64,000 bases of DNA, from assembly GCA_900314685.1 (NCBI GenBank), contig OMWE01000004.1, positions 1 to 64,000 of the forward strand, read 5' to 3'. A program made the translations under genes and the position numbers. The DNA is from an uncultured Actinomycetes bacterium. Lineage in GTDB: Bacteria > Actinomycetota > Coriobacteriia > Coriobacteriales > Atopobiaceae. Each line of letters opens with the position of its first letter. Position 1 is the first letter of the stretch. This document shows, in pieces, positions 25,198 to 33,264 of the stretch. Under the pieces are notes generated by a model. The model was not told the origin of the DNA. It was given only the letters and a program-made list of their open reading frames with translations, and ran no database searches.

Positions 25198-26478
25198 ATG
25201 GCAAACATCTACGAGCAGATGGACGCGGCGCAGCTCGATGCCGAGATCGCACAGCTCGAGCAGAAGGTCGAGGAGATCCGCGGCCAGCAGCTCGCGCTCG
25301 ATATGGCGCGCGGTAAGCCCTCGCCCGAGCAGACCGCTCTCTCGCGTCCCATGCTGGACCTGGTCAATTCCCAGACGGACTTCACGGCGGCGGGCGGCGT
25401 GGCCGACAACTACGGTTTCCCCGACGGCCTGCCCGCGGCCCGTGCGCTGGCGGCTGACCTGCTCGACGTCGACCCGGCAAACGTGATCGTCTCGGGCTCC
25501 GCGAGCCTCCACATCATGTTCGACCTCGTCAACCATGGCTTCGTCAAGGGCGTCGCAGGTCATGAGCCCTTCTACAAGCAGGGCCCTGTCAAGTGGCTCT
25601 GCCCCGCTCCCGGCTACGACCGTCACTTCCGCGTGACCGAGTACCTCGGATTCGAGAATGTCCCCGTGCCGATGGGCCCCGACGGTCCCGACATGGACGT
25701 GGTCGAGGAACTCGTGCGCGACCCTGCGGTCAAGGGTATCTGGTGCGTGCCCAAGTACGCCAACCCCACGGGCGTCACCTATTCCGACGAGGTCGTCCGC
25801 CGTTTCGCCGCGCTCGAGCCGGCGGCGCCGGACTTCCGCATCTACTGGGACAACGCCTACATCGTCCACGACTTCGAGGACGAGGGCGACGAGCTGCTCA
25901 ACATCTTCGACGCCCTCGCCGAGGCGGGCAAGACGGACCTGGTCTACGAGTTCGCCTCCACGTCCAAGGTCACCTTCCCCGGCTCCGGCATGTCCTGGGT
26001 CGCGGCGAGCCCCGCGGACATCGCCGAGGTGCGCTCCGCGCTCGCGGTCGAGCAGGTCGGCCCCGAGAAGTTCACCGAGCTCGCGCACGTGCTCTTCCTG
26101 CACGATGCCGCGGGTGTCCGCGCCCACATGCGCAAGCACGCCGCAATCGTGAAGCCCCGCTTCGACCTCGTGGCCTCCAAGCTCGCCGAGGGCCTGGGCG
26201 AGACGGGCGTCGCCACCTGGAGTCACCCGCGCGGCGGCTATTTCGTGAGTTTCGACGGTCCCGAGGGCTCGGCCAAAAAGATCGTGGCCACGATGGCCGA
26301 CCTCGGCGTCAAGATGACCGGAGCTGGCGCGACCTGGCCCGGTGGCAACGACCCCCACGACACCAACATCCGCATCGCCCCGACCTACCCCTCGCTCGAG
26401 GACCTCGGCGCCGCGCTGGATGTCTTTGTGGTGGTCGTCAAGCTGGTCTCGGCCCGGCTCGCGCGCGCGGCGAAGTAG
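25198..26478 (+). CDS. Class I PLP-dependent aminotransferase, aspartate type (subgroup Ic)
   Basis: 426 residues from an ATG preceded by TGGAGG. YANPTGVTY and YWDNAYIVHD are the cofactor-contacting Asn and Asp/Tyr motifs, and STSKVTFPGSGMSW contains the Lys that binds pyridoxal phosphate. NIRIAPTYPS supplies the substrate Arg. The N-terminal LDMARGKPSPEQ and overall pattern match the PF12897 group that includes actinobacterial aspartate aminotransferases. It links aspartate with oxaloacetate and glutamate metabolism. Monocistronic; GC-rich inverted repeats follow the stop. Confidence 0.9.
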   Translation: MANIYEQMDAAQLDAEIAQLEQKVEEIRGQQLALDMARGKPSPEQTALSRPMLDLVNSQTDFTAAGGVADNYGFPDGLPAARALAADLLDVDPANVIVSGSASLHIMFDLVNHGFVKGVAGHEPFYKQGPVKWLCPAPGYDRHFRVTEYLGFENVPVPMGPDGPDMDVVEELVRDPAVKGIWCVPKYANPTGVTYSDEVVRRFAALEPAAPDFRIYWDNAYIVHDFEDEGDELLNIFDALAEAGKTDLVYEFASTSKVTFPGSGMSWVAASPADIAEVRSALAVEQVGPEKFTELAHVLFLHDAAGVRAHMRKHAAIVKPRFDLVASKLAEGLGETGVATWSHPRGGYFVSFDGPEGSAKKIVATMADLGVKMTGAGATWPGGNDPHDTNIRIAPTYPSLEDLGAALDVFVVVVKLVSARLARAAK

Positions 26479-26612
26479 GGGGTCGGACGTCCGGCCACAC
26501 CCCGCGGCCGGGGCGTTCCGCAGCCCCGGCGCCGCGCTTGCTGCAGGATCGTTCCTCTAACCTGCGCTTTGTATGGGCGCCAACAAAAAGGGAATACCTG
26601 TCGGAGATAATC

Positions 26613-26638
26613 CACGGCGGCTTCACGGAGTCGCCGTG
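26613..26638. terminator. Hairpin between the aminotransferase and TPR genes
   Basis: CACGGCG (26613-26619) pairs with CGCCGTG (26632-26638), followed by ATATTTC. It lies about 135 nt after the aminotransferase stop. It could be a terminator for that gene or a leader hairpin for the next one. Confidence 0.4.
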
Positions 26639-26692
26639 ATATTTCTGTACAATATTGGCTCGTCTGTGTCGACGGGAAGGCAAAGCAAGACG

Positions 26693-27586
26693 ATGGCAAA
26701 CAACAAGAGCGGTAGGAAATCGGCCTCCAAGATGAAGCCGGCTGCCGCGAGCAAGAAGGACGCGCCCCGCCAGGAGGCGGCCGCAAAGGGCAAGAAGAAG
26801 CACAACGTGCGCAAGACCGCGACCACCGTGGTCATCGTCTTCTTTGCCGTGTTGATGGCGCTCTCCATGATGCTGCCTTCCTTTGTGCAGATCTTCTCCT
26901 CCAACAGGGCGGCGGAGCAGGCCCAGCCCGAGGAGGAGGCGCCCACCTACGGCAGCGACGCCGAGGTGTCCGCCGACACCAACACGGCCAGCGTGGACGG
27001 CGTCTTCAACACCTACGCCGACGAGATCTCCTCGCTCAAGGACAAGCTCTCGGGCGACAGCGACAACCTCGCCTATATCCTCAACCTCGGCCAGGCGTAC
27101 ATGAACTGCGCCTACCAGGCGTCCCAGTACGCCAGCACGGACGACGACAGGGTGCGCGTCAACGAGTATTTCGACAGTGCCATCGGGTATTTCGACCAGT
27201 ACCTCGGGCTGCAGGAATCCGACGCGGTCAAGGTGGACCGCGCGCTCTGCCAGCTCTACGAGGGCGACACGTCCGGGGCGACCAGCGCGCTCGAGCAGCT
27301 GACCGCCGACTCGCCGGACTACGGTCCCGCGTGGGCCAACCTCGGCCTCGCGTACGAGGTCTCGGGCGACACCGCAAAGGCAAAGGAAGCCTACCAAAAG
27401 GCTGAGGAAGCCGACCCCGACGACACCTACGGTTCGTACTCGTTTGCCCAGCAGCGCCTGGCCCAGATCAACGAGAGCGCGGCGCAGGCTGCCGAGCAGG
27501 CGGCCGGCGCATCGGAGGGCTCGGACGCGTCGGACTCAACGGGCGTGTCGGGCCTCACAGAGGCGCTCGGCGGCAACGGCAATTAG
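26693..27586 (+). CDS. Membrane-anchored TPR protein
   Basis: 297 residues. A Lys/Ala-rich cytoplasmic N terminus (residues 1-43) precedes one membrane helix (TATTVVIVFFAVLMALSMML, about 44-65). The outside part has an acidic linker and then tetratricopeptide-like helices, clearest at YGPAWANLGLAYEVSGDTAKAKEAY (core AWANLGLAYEVSGDTAKAKE, about residues 215-240). The C terminus is low-complexity Ala/Ser/Gly. Such proteins act as scaffolds; no partner is evident. First in a run of six genes (STAS, TatA/B, TatC, TopA, VOC) in one direction with short gaps. Confidence 0.8.
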   Translation: MANNKSGRKSASKMKPAAASKKDAPRQEAAAKGKKKHNVRKTATTVVIVFFAVLMALSMMLPSFVQIFSSNRAAEQAQPEEEAPTYGSDAEVSADTNTASVDGVFNTYADEISSLKDKLSGDSDNLAYILNLGQAYMNCAYQASQYASTDDDRVRVNEYFDSAIGYFDQYLGLQESDAVKVDRALCQLYEGDTSGATSALEQLTADSPDYGPAWANLGLAYEVSGDTAKAKEAYQKAEEADPDDTYGSYSFAQQRLAQINESAAQAAEQAAGASEGSDASDSTGVSGLTEALGGNGN

Positions 27587-27606
27587 GACGTGAAGGAGCA
27601 CAGGAT

Positions 27607-27924
27607 ATGGCAGTGACCATTGACATCGTTCCGGATGCGGAAAAGACGCAGGTCAAACTAGCCGGCGAGGTCGACGTCTCGAACGCCGACGAGCTGCGGC
27701 AGGCCCTGGCGGGTGTCTTTGCGCAGGACACAAAGGCTCTCGAGATCGATATGGCCAATGTGCCCTATATCGACTCGACCGGCATCGGCGTACTGGTCGG
27801 GGCGGCGCACGAGGCGTCCGACGCCGGCGTCGCATTTGCCGTCGTCAACCCGCAGCGCAACGTCGCGCGTGTGCTCACGCTGCTCGACGTGGCGGACAAG
27901 CTAGGTGTCCGGACCCGCGACTAA
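27607..27924 (+). CDS. STAS-domain anti-sigma factor antagonist
   Basis: 105 residues, the full length of a SpoIIAA/RsbV-type protein. IDSTGIGVLVGAAHEA contains the conserved DSTG(I/L)G segment whose Ser is phosphorylated by an anti-sigma kinase. In its unphosphorylated form such a protein frees a sigma factor by binding the anti-sigma factor. No kinase or sigma gene is adjacent, so its partner lies elsewhere. 20 nt after the TPR gene. Confidence 0.92.
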   Translation: MAVTIDIVPDAEKTQVKLAGEVDVSNADELRQALAGVFAQDTKALEIDMANVPYIDSTGIGVLVGAAHEASDAGVAFAVVNPQRNVARVLTLLDVADKLGVRTRD

Positions 27925-27958
27925 GATAGTCTCGAGGGGGCAATAGAAAGGATCCCGC

Positions 27959-28543
27959 GTGTTTGGCATAGGTTCCAACGAGCTACTCATCATCCTTGTA
28001 TTCGCATTCCTGCTCTTCGGCCCGGACAAGCTCCCGGGCATGGGCAGGACGATCGGCCGCGCCCTGCGCCAGTTCCGCGAGGCGCAGGAGGGCTTCACCT
28101 CGGTCGTGCAGTCCGAGGTCGTCGACCCGCTGACCGAGGCCATCAACGACCCCGACGCGGCCAAGAAGAAGCGCGAGGCCGCAAAGGCCGGTGCGGCGGA
28201 GGACGCCGACATCGACGATGCTCCCCAGGTCGCGCAGCACGAGGAGACCTTCGCCGAGCGCCGTGCCCGCCTCAAGAAGGAGAAGGAGCAGCGCGAGGCC
28301 GCGGAGGCGGCCGCAGCGGAGGCGGCCGCAGCCGAGGGCTCCGAGTCGCCTGCCGCAGGCGCCGATGCCCCCGCCGCGGTTGAGGCGCCCGCCCCCGTCG
28401 CGGACGACAACTCAGATTCCGATGCGGACACCGACGCCGATGCCGACGCGTCCGCCCAACCCGCGCCCGAGCCGGCCAAGCCCGACACGAGCGCCGCGGC
28501 GCTGTACTCGCTTACGCCCAGGAAGGAGGGCGGGGACGAGTAA
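27959..28543 (+). CDS. Sec-independent translocase subunit TatA/TatB
   Basis: 194 residues from a GTG with AAAGGA upstream. MFGIGSNELLIILVFAFLLFGPDKLPGMGR (shown as ELLIILVFAFLLFGPDKLPG) is the Tat hairpin: one membrane helix, the FGP hinge and an amphipathic helix. The long Ala/Glu/Asp-rich tail is more like TatB than TatA. It works with TatC, the next gene, to export folded proteins with twin-arginine signals. Only one TatA/B-type gene is present here, so it may do both jobs or a second copy lies elsewhere. Confidence 0.92.
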   Translation: MFGIGSNELLIILVFAFLLFGPDKLPGMGRTIGRALRQFREAQEGFTSVVQSEVVDPLTEAINDPDAAKKKREAAKAGAAEDADIDDAPQVAQHEETFAERRARLKKEKEQREAAEAAAAEAAAAEGSESPAAGADAPAAVEAPAPVADDNSDSDADTDADADASAQPAPEPAKPDTSAAALYSLTPRKEGGDE

Positions 28544-28561
28544 GCACGTCCCCCAACGCTT

Positions 28562-29356
28562 ATGCCTGTAGGACCAGCACGCATGCCGCTGATGGATCAC
28601 CTCGGTGAGCTCCGTCGGCGCCTGACCATCATCGTGGTGTCCGTCCTTGCCACCACGCTTGTCGTCTATTTCGCGACCCCGACCCTCATCGACGTGATGA
28701 TGGACGCCATCCGCAACGCCATGCCCAAGGGCACGGAGCTCACGGTGCTGACCGCCCTGGGCGGCTTCACCATCCGCTTCAAGGTCGCGCTCTTCTTTGG
28801 CGCCATCGTCTGCACGCCGATTATCGTGTGGGAGATCATGGGCTTCATCCTGCCCGCGCTCAAGGAAAAGGAGAAGCGCTGGGTTGTGCCGACCGTGGCC
28901 ACGATGATCGCGCTCTTCTTCGTCGGCATGGTCTTTTGCTACTTCATCATCCTGCCCGCCGCCTTTGGCTGGCTGATCGACCAGACCACCGCCTTTGCCT
29001 CCGCGACGGCCAACGCCGAGGACTACCTCGACATCATGATGCTGATCGAGGTCGCTTTCGGCGTGATGTTCCAGCTGCCGCTCGTGATCTTCTACCTGTC
29101 GGTGCTGCACGTCATCCCATACGCCACCTTCCGTGGCAACTGGCGCTACGTCTACGTGATTCTGCTCACGCTCTGCGGCATCTTCACGCCCGACGGCTCG
29201 CCGGTCACCATGATCCTCATGTATTTCCCGATGCTGCTGCTCTATGAGGCCGCGCTCGCCGTCGCCCGCAGCGTGATCACCCGACGGGACGGCAAGCAGG
29301 CCCTCAAGTGGACCCGCGAGGACTACGAGGAGCACGCGTTCGAAAACGAGGACTAG
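28562..29356 (+). CDS. tatC: Sec-independent translocase subunit TatC
   Basis: 264 residues with six membrane helices. MPLMDHLGELRRRL is the conserved N-terminal segment that recognises the twin-arginine signal, and FELPLVIF-like FQLPLVIFYLSVL is the usual helix-4 motif. The start could be the ATG at 28562 or the one at 28583; the second has AGGA about 10 nt upstream and matches the usual length better. 18 nt after TatA/B. Confidence 0.95.
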   Translation: MPVGPARMPLMDHLGELRRRLTIIVVSVLATTLVVYFATPTLIDVMMDAIRNAMPKGTELTVLTALGGFTIRFKVALFFGAIVCTPIIVWEIMGFILPALKEKEKRWVVPTVATMIALFFVGMVFCYFIILPAAFGWLIDQTTAFASATANAEDYLDIMMLIEVAFGVMFQLPLVIFYLSVLHVIPYATFRGNWRYVYVILLTLCGIFTPDGSPVTMILMYFPMLLLYEAALAVARSVITRRDGKQALKWTREDYEEHAFENED

Positions 29357-29451
29357 GCGCGTCCGGCCACAATCGCAATACGCCCGCGGGCGAGGACCAA
29401 ACGAGGCATCAAACGCAGCAGTAAGAGGCACACATACAGAAGGAACAGCGC

Positions 29452-31998
29452 ATGAAGCTGGTCGTCACCGAGAAAAACGACGCCGCACAGCAGATCGCAC
29501 GACTCTTGTGCGACGTGGGCCGTCCCAAGGCGGACAAGGTCTACAGTACCCCCATCTACCGGTTCACCCACGAGGGCGACGAGTGGGTGACCATCGGCCT
29601 GCGCGGGCACATCATGGCCCCGGATTTCCCGCCGGCGCTCAAGTACAGCAAGACCGAGGGCTGGTACGGCGAGACGGCCGACGGTGAGCATCTGCCCGCA
29701 GACATCCCCGACACCCTCGCGCGGCCGCCCTACGACTCCAAGCGCAAGCCGTATCTCAAGGACGGCATCGATATCAAGGGCTGGAAGGTCCCGAGCCTGC
29801 CGTACCTGGTCTGGGCCCCGATCGAGAAGGACCCCGCCGAGAAGGAGATCATCCGCTCGCTCAAGAACCTGGCCAAGAAGGCCGATTTCATCGTGATCGG
29901 CACCGACTTCGACCGCGAGGGCGAGCTCATCGGCTCCGATGCCCTGCGCCAGATCCGCGAGGTCGCGCCCGACACCGAGGTCGCGCGTGCCCGTTACTCC
30001 GCCTTCACCAAGGCCGAGATCGACCATGCTTTCGCCAACCTCGTCCCGCTCGACCAGGACCTGGCCGACGCCGGCGAGAGCCGCCAGTACATCGATCTGA
30101 TCTGGGGTGCCGTCCTCACGCGCTACCTCACGATGGCCAAGTACGGCGGGTTCGGCAACACCCGCCCCGCCGGCCGCGTGCAGACCCCGACGCTGGCGTT
30201 GGTCGTGGCGCGCGAACGCGAGCGCCAGGCTTTTGTTCCCAAGGACTACTGGGTGATCGCCGGTACGGCCAAGCGCCCCAAGGACGACGAGGACGCCGCC
30301 TTTAAGATCTCGCACCCCGGCCACGGCACCAAGAAGGACGGGCGTTTCTGGAACGAGGGCGAGGCCAACGCGACCTACGACCGCGTGAAGGATGCCCGGA
30401 CGGGCACGGTGACCTCGGTCGAGAAGAAGAGCCGTACCGTGCGCCCGCCTGCACCCTTTAACACGACCTCGCTGCAGGCCGCCGCGGCCGGCGAGGGCAT
30501 CTCGCCGGCACGCACGATGCGCCTGGCCGAGTCGCTGTACATGGACGGCCTGATCTCGTACCCCCGTGTGGACAACACGGTCTACCCCGCGTCGCTGGAC
30601 CTGCGCGACGTGGTCAAGACCCTCTCCGCGGTGCCCAACTACCGCGAGGTCGCGAGCGCACTGCTGCGCCGCGACAAGCTCACCGCCACGCGCGGCAAGC
30701 AGGAGACCACCGACCACCCGCCTATCTACCCGACGGGCGCGGCCGACCCCGACCGGCTCGAGCCTGCGGCGTGGAAGCTCTACAACCTGATTGCGCGCCG
30801 CTTCCTGGCCACGCTCTGCGACGCGGCCGTCGTGGAGGACACCAAGGTCGAGATCGATATCGCGGGGGAGGGCTTCCGCGCGTCGGGCTCCGTGCTCGCA
30901 CGTGCCGGCTTCCGCGCGATCTACCCCTACGGCCTGCGCAAGGACGAGCAGTTGCCCGTGCTGGTGCAGGGCGACACGGTGGACATCCTCGGTATCAAGG
31001 AGGACCACAAGCAGACCGAGCCGCCGGCGCGCTACAGTCAGGGCCGTCTGATCCAGGAGATGGAGAAGGCGGGCCTGGGCACCAAGTCCACGCGCGCGTC
31101 CATCATCCAGCGCCTGTACGACGTGAAGTACCTCAAGAACGACCCCGTCGAGCCCAGCCAGCTGGGCATGGCCGTGATCGACGCCCTCTCGACCTATGCA
31201 CCGCACATCACGACGCCCGACATGACCGCCGAGCTCGAGGGCGACATGACCAAGGTGGCTGAGGGCCACGAGACCCAGGAGCAGGTTGTCACGCACTCGC
31301 GTGCGCTGCTCGCGAGCATGATGGACGGGCTGATCGACCACAAGGACGACCTGGGTGAGGCGATCTCGGACGCCGTGACCGCCGACGCCAAGGTCGGCAC
31401 CTGCCCCAAGTGCGGCAAGGACCTCGTAATGAAGCACTCGGCCAAGACGCGTTCGAGCTTCATCGGCTGCATGGGCTGGCCGGACTGCGACGTCACCTAC
31501 CCCGTGCCGACCGGCCGCATCGAGCCGCTCGAGGGCGACGCGGGCGTGTGTCCCGAGTGCGGCGCGCCGCGCATCAAGGTGCACCCTTTCCGCTCGCGCG
31601 CGTACGAGACCTGCGTGAACCCGCAGTGCCCGACCAACGCCGAGCCCGACGTCGTGGTGGGCGACTGCAAGACCTGCGCCGAGATGGGACGCGTCGGCCA
31701 GCTGATCGCGCACAAGTCCGAGCGCACGGGCAAACGCTTCATCCGCTGCTCCAACTACGACGAGTGCGGCACCAGCTACCCGCTGCCCCAGCGCGGTAAG
31801 CTCGAGGCGACGGGCGAGACCTGCCCGGACTGCGGCGCGCCCATGGTCATCGTGCACACGCAGCGCGGCCCCTGGAAGATTTGCGTCAACATGGACTGCC
31901 CGGGCAAGGAAAAGAAGACCACGACGCGCAAGCGCGGCTCCTCGGCAACCAAGCGTAGCTCCTCTGCATCCAAGAAGACGACTAAGCGCTCGAAGTAA
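29452..31998 (+). CDS. topA: DNA topoisomerase I (type IA) with four C-terminal zinc ribbons
   Basis: 848 residues. The Toprim domain starts at residue 1 (VVTEKNDAAQQIA; acidic IGTDFDREGELIG). The active-site Tyr is residue 370 in GLISYPRVDNTVYP. The Toprim wording (VTEKNDAAQQIARLL) is closer to archaeal topoisomerase I/topo III-like enzymes than to E. coli TopA. Four Cys4 ribbons follow from about residue 650: CPKCGK, CPECGA, CKTCAE and CPDCGA, each with a second Cys pair. The Lys/Ser/Thr-rich tail would bind DNA. It relaxes negative supercoils. Confidence 0.93.
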   Translation: MKLVVTEKNDAAQQIARLLCDVGRPKADKVYSTPIYRFTHEGDEWVTIGLRGHIMAPDFPPALKYSKTEGWYGETADGEHLPADIPDTLARPPYDSKRKPYLKDGIDIKGWKVPSLPYLVWAPIEKDPAEKEIIRSLKNLAKKADFIVIGTDFDREGELIGSDALRQIREVAPDTEVARARYSAFTKAEIDHAFANLVPLDQDLADAGESRQYIDLIWGAVLTRYLTMAKYGGFGNTRPAGRVQTPTLALVVARERERQAFVPKDYWVIAGTAKRPKDDEDAAFKISHPGHGTKKDGRFWNEGEANATYDRVKDARTGTVTSVEKKSRTVRPPAPFNTTSLQAAAAGEGISPARTMRLAESLYMDGLISYPRVDNTVYPASLDLRDVVKTLSAVPNYREVASALLRRDKLTATRGKQETTDHPPIYPTGAADPDRLEPAAWKLYNLIARRFLATLCDAAVVEDTKVEIDIAGEGFRASGSVLARAGFRAIYPYGLRKDEQLPVLVQGDTVDILGIKEDHKQTEPPARYSQGRLIQEMEKAGLGTKSTRASIIQRLYDVKYLKNDPVEPSQLGMAVIDALSTYAPHITTPDMTAELEGDMTKVAEGHETQEQVVTHSRALLASMMDGLIDHKDDLGEAISDAVTADAKVGTCPKCGKDLVMKHSAKTRSSFIGCMGWPDCDVTYPVPTGRIEPLEGDAGVCPECGAPRIKVHPFRSRAYETCVNPQCPTNAEPDVVVGDCKTCAEMGRVGQLIAHKSERTGKRFIRCSNYDECGTSYPLPQRGKLEATGETCPDCGAPMVIVHTQRGPWKICVNMDCPGKEKKTTTRKRGSSATKRSSSASKKTTKRSK

Positions 31999-32060
31999 GC
32001 CGGGTGCTCGAGATAAGGTAACAAGCCGCCGAAGCGACGGCCCGTCGAAAGGTGGAGACA

Positions 32061-32438
32061 ATGGCACAGACAGACGATCCGGTCGAGCTCTTCGATATGC
32101 ACGTGGCTCACATCGGTATCAACACCGACAGCCCCGAGGAGGCGGACGCCGTCGCCGGGCAGTTCGAGACCCTGATGGGCCTGCCTGCGCGCCATCCCGC
32201 GCCTGTCTCCACCTTTGCGGGCACGCTCGTCGAGGTCATGAACAACGGCGGTCGCGGAGAGAAGGGCCACATCGGCTTCTACGTCAACGACATCCCCGCA
32301 GCTGAGAAGTGGTTCGCCGCGCGTGGCTTTGAGATCAACGAGGACTCCCGCGCTCTCAACCCCGACGGCACCACCCACCTGGTCTACTTCAAGCAGGAGA
32401 TTGCTGGCTTCGCCATCCACCTGACCGAGGACAAGTAA
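32061..32438 (+). CDS. Stand-alone VOC-fold protein resembling the C-terminal domain of some KDPG aldolases
   Basis: 125 residues from an ATG with GGTGGAG upstream. MHVAHIGINTDSPEEADA, GLPARHPAPVSTFAGTLVEVM, GHIGFYVNDIPAAEKWF and YFKQEIAGFAIHL together resemble the small domain attached to lactobacillar 2-dehydro-3-deoxyphosphogluconate aldolases and also general glyoxalase/VOC proteins. Here it is free-standing. Function unknown. It is the last gene of the TPR-to-TopA run and converges on the flavoprotein gene, with 9 nt between stops. Confidence 0.65.
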   Translation: MAQTDDPVELFDMHVAHIGINTDSPEEADAVAGQFETLMGLPARHPAPVSTFAGTLVEVMNNGGRGEKGHIGFYVNDIPAAEKWFAARGFEINEDSRALNPDGTTHLVYFKQEIAGFAIHLTEDK

Positions 32439-32447
32439 GCGGCGGAG

Positions 32448-33065
32448 CTATCGCACGAAATTGGTGTGGAGATGCTCGTTGTCGGGATGCGGCAGGCAGT
32501 TCTGCTTGCCCAGCTCGATCAGCTTGAGCATCCACGCCATGTTCTTGCCCAGGTTGTACATGGTGTTGAGGCCCTCGACGTCCGTCTTGACCTCCTCGGC
32601 CTCGGCGCCGTAGACGTGGTTCCAGTAGGTCGATGACACGATCGGCATCTGGTTGATCGAGAAGTACTTGTTGATCACGTCCATGGAGCAGACCTGGCCG
32701 GCGCGACGGGCACTGAAGACGGCCGCGGCGGGCTTGAAGGCGAGGCTGCGACCGGCGGAGTAGAAGAGGCGGTCCATGAAGGTGATGAGCCTGCCGGACG
32801 GGTGCGCATAGTAGACGGGCGAGCCAAAGACGAAGCCGTCGGCCTCCGCAGCCTTCACCGCGAACTCGTTGACGCAGTCGTCGAAGACGCACCTGCCCAG
32901 CTCGCTGCACTTGTGGCAGGCGATGCAGTCGGTCATGGGCTTGTTGCCGATGAAATAGATCTCGGAATCGATGCCCTCCTCAGCGAGCGAGCGGGCGATC
33001 TCTTCCAGTGCCGCGTTGGTGCATCCCTTGGGGTGCGAGCTGCCGTTGACCAGAAGTACCTTCAT
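32448..33065 (-). CDS. Flavodoxin-like iron-sulfur flavoprotein / NADPH-dependent FMN reductase
   Basis: 205 residues. VNGSSHPKGCTNAALEEI is the FMN-phosphate-binding loop of the flavodoxin-like reductase fold. CIACHKCSELGRCVFDDC contains four Cys that may bind an iron-sulfur cluster, and GSPVYYAHPSGRLITFMDRL is the second flavin-contact segment. It probably passes electrons to small oxidised compounds in the cytoplasm. The ATG at 33065 has AGGAG-like GGTCTCC complement upstream (GGGGGTCTCCT region). Physiological partner unknown. Confidence 0.88.
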   Translation of the reverse strand: MKVLLVNGSSHPKGCTNAALEEIARSLAEEGIDSEIYFIGNKPMTDCIACHKCSELGRCVFDDCVNEFAVKAAEADGFVFGSPVYYAHPSGRLITFMDRLFYSAGRSLAFKPAAAVFSARRAGQVCSMDVINKYFSINQMPIVSSTYWNHVYGAEAEEVKTDVEGLNTMYNLGKNMAWMLKLIELGKQNCLPHPDNEHLHTNFVR

Positions 33066-33171
33066 AGGAGACCCCCTCTGCTCTCATCGACGGGCTGACG
33101 GGACGAGAAGAACAGCGCAGTGCCGTCAGGACCGATACGGTGCAAACTATACTATACCGCAGCGCGGCTGA

Positions 33172-33264
33172 CAAACATGCCAGTCCGCCGAGGCATGCGA
33201 CTGGGAGATGAGCCGCGAGGAGTGGTACGAGATCTACCTCGCCGGCGGTCACCGTCTGCCGTGA
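33172..33264 (+). pseudogene. Possible gene remnant: 30-residue C-terminal fragment
   Basis: Between two leftward genes the rightward frame after a TGA at 33169 reads CQSAEACDWEMSREEW, then YEIYLAGGHRLP, then stop at 33262-33264. The run of Glu, Trp, Tyr and a CxxxxxC pair looks like the end of a real small zinc-binding protein and has ordinary codons. There is no start codon except an internal ATG at 33208 giving 18 residues. It overlaps the 3' end of the GGDEF/EAL gene by 16 bases. This is a weak call and may be chance. Confidence 0.3.
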
